DNA of 6,056 bases from Candidatus Rokuibacteriota bacterium (GTDB lineage: Bacteria; Methylomirabilota; Methylomirabilia; Rokubacteriales; JACOUJ01), in contig JACOUJ010000058.1 of the NCBI GenBank assembly GCA_016177865.1, positions 2,117 to 8,172 of the forward strand. Reading direction: 5' to 3'. This document shows, one piece after another, positions 6,030 through 6,056 of the stretch (position 1 is its first letter; each line of letters begins with the position of its first letter). The notes under the pieces were generated by a model. The model was not told the origin of the DNA. It saw only the letters and a list, made by a program, of their open reading frames with translations, and did not search any database. The position numbers and the translations under genes were made by a program.

Positions 6030-6056
6030 ACACTGTGACGTTGACCATGTCGGGGC
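6001..6056 (-). CDS. Possible 3' end of an upstream gene
   Basis: From the window edge one minus frame is open for 17 codons (PDMVNVTVYDLRKPVGF) and stops with TAG at 6003-6001. It would overlap the hydrolase start at 6029 by 29 bases, or lie 10 bases before the alternative start at 5990. That spacing is operon-like, but the segment is too short for codon statistics or for recognising a family. It may be chance. Confidence 0.3.
   Translation of the reverse strand, partial: PDMVNVTVYDLRKPVGF

Noticed and set aside
1..6056. CRISPR array, tRNA, rRNA or riboswitch
   Set aside because: No spaced direct repeats, cloverleaf or conserved RNA motif was seen on reading either strand; almost all sequence outside 2240-2862 is covered by recognisable coding frames.

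Overview
The window reads as part of a polysaccharide (exopolysaccharide or O-antigen type) biosynthesis locus from a GC-rich, probably uncultivated bacterium. Every supported gene lies on the minus strand, so transcription runs from position 6056 towards position 1. Evidence for a glycan locus is the co-occurrence of a nucleotide-sugar 6-dehydrogenase, a family 2 glycosyltransferase, a membrane-anchored SGNH/GDSL hydrolase and a SAM methyltransferase with an N-terminal zinc ribbon. The genes use GTG starts freely (three of the five main genes start with GTG or are best explained that way). The lineage cannot be fixed from the sequence; no ribosomal or housekeeping marker is present.

Layout in the direction of transcription: (i) 6056-6001, the last codons of a possible upstream gene; (ii) 6029-4857, an SGNH hydrolase with one N-terminal membrane anchor and all catalytic blocks; (iii) 4802-3768, a class I methyltransferase behind a Trm112-like zinc ribbon; (iv) 3771-2863, a radical SAM protein that overlaps the methyltransferase by 4 bases (GTGA) but lacks the cluster-binding CxxxCxxC motif and everything N-terminal to it; (v) 2862-2240, a 623-base gap with a transposase remnant that looks ISAzo13-like, several hairpins, a short tandem repeat and a strongly C-rich (on the transcribed sense strand) tract; (vi) 2239-899, an AlgD-like dehydrogenase; (vii) 902-1, a DPM1-like family 2 glycosyltransferase with C-terminal membrane segments, cut off by the window edge and overlapping the dehydrogenase by 4 bases (ATGA).

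How they may work together (inference): the dehydrogenase would make an activated hexuronic acid (GDP-mannuronate if the AlgD resemblance holds), the membrane glycosyltransferase would load a sugar onto a polyprenyl phosphate or a growing glycan, and the hydrolase and methyltransferase would decorate the product with or without acyl and methyl groups. The gap with mobile-element debris splits the window into two transcription blocks, and the truncated radical SAM gene beside it suggests a locus that has been rearranged. I see no convincing novel defence or regulatory system here; the most unusual points are the motif-less radical SAM gene and the structured, C-rich gap.
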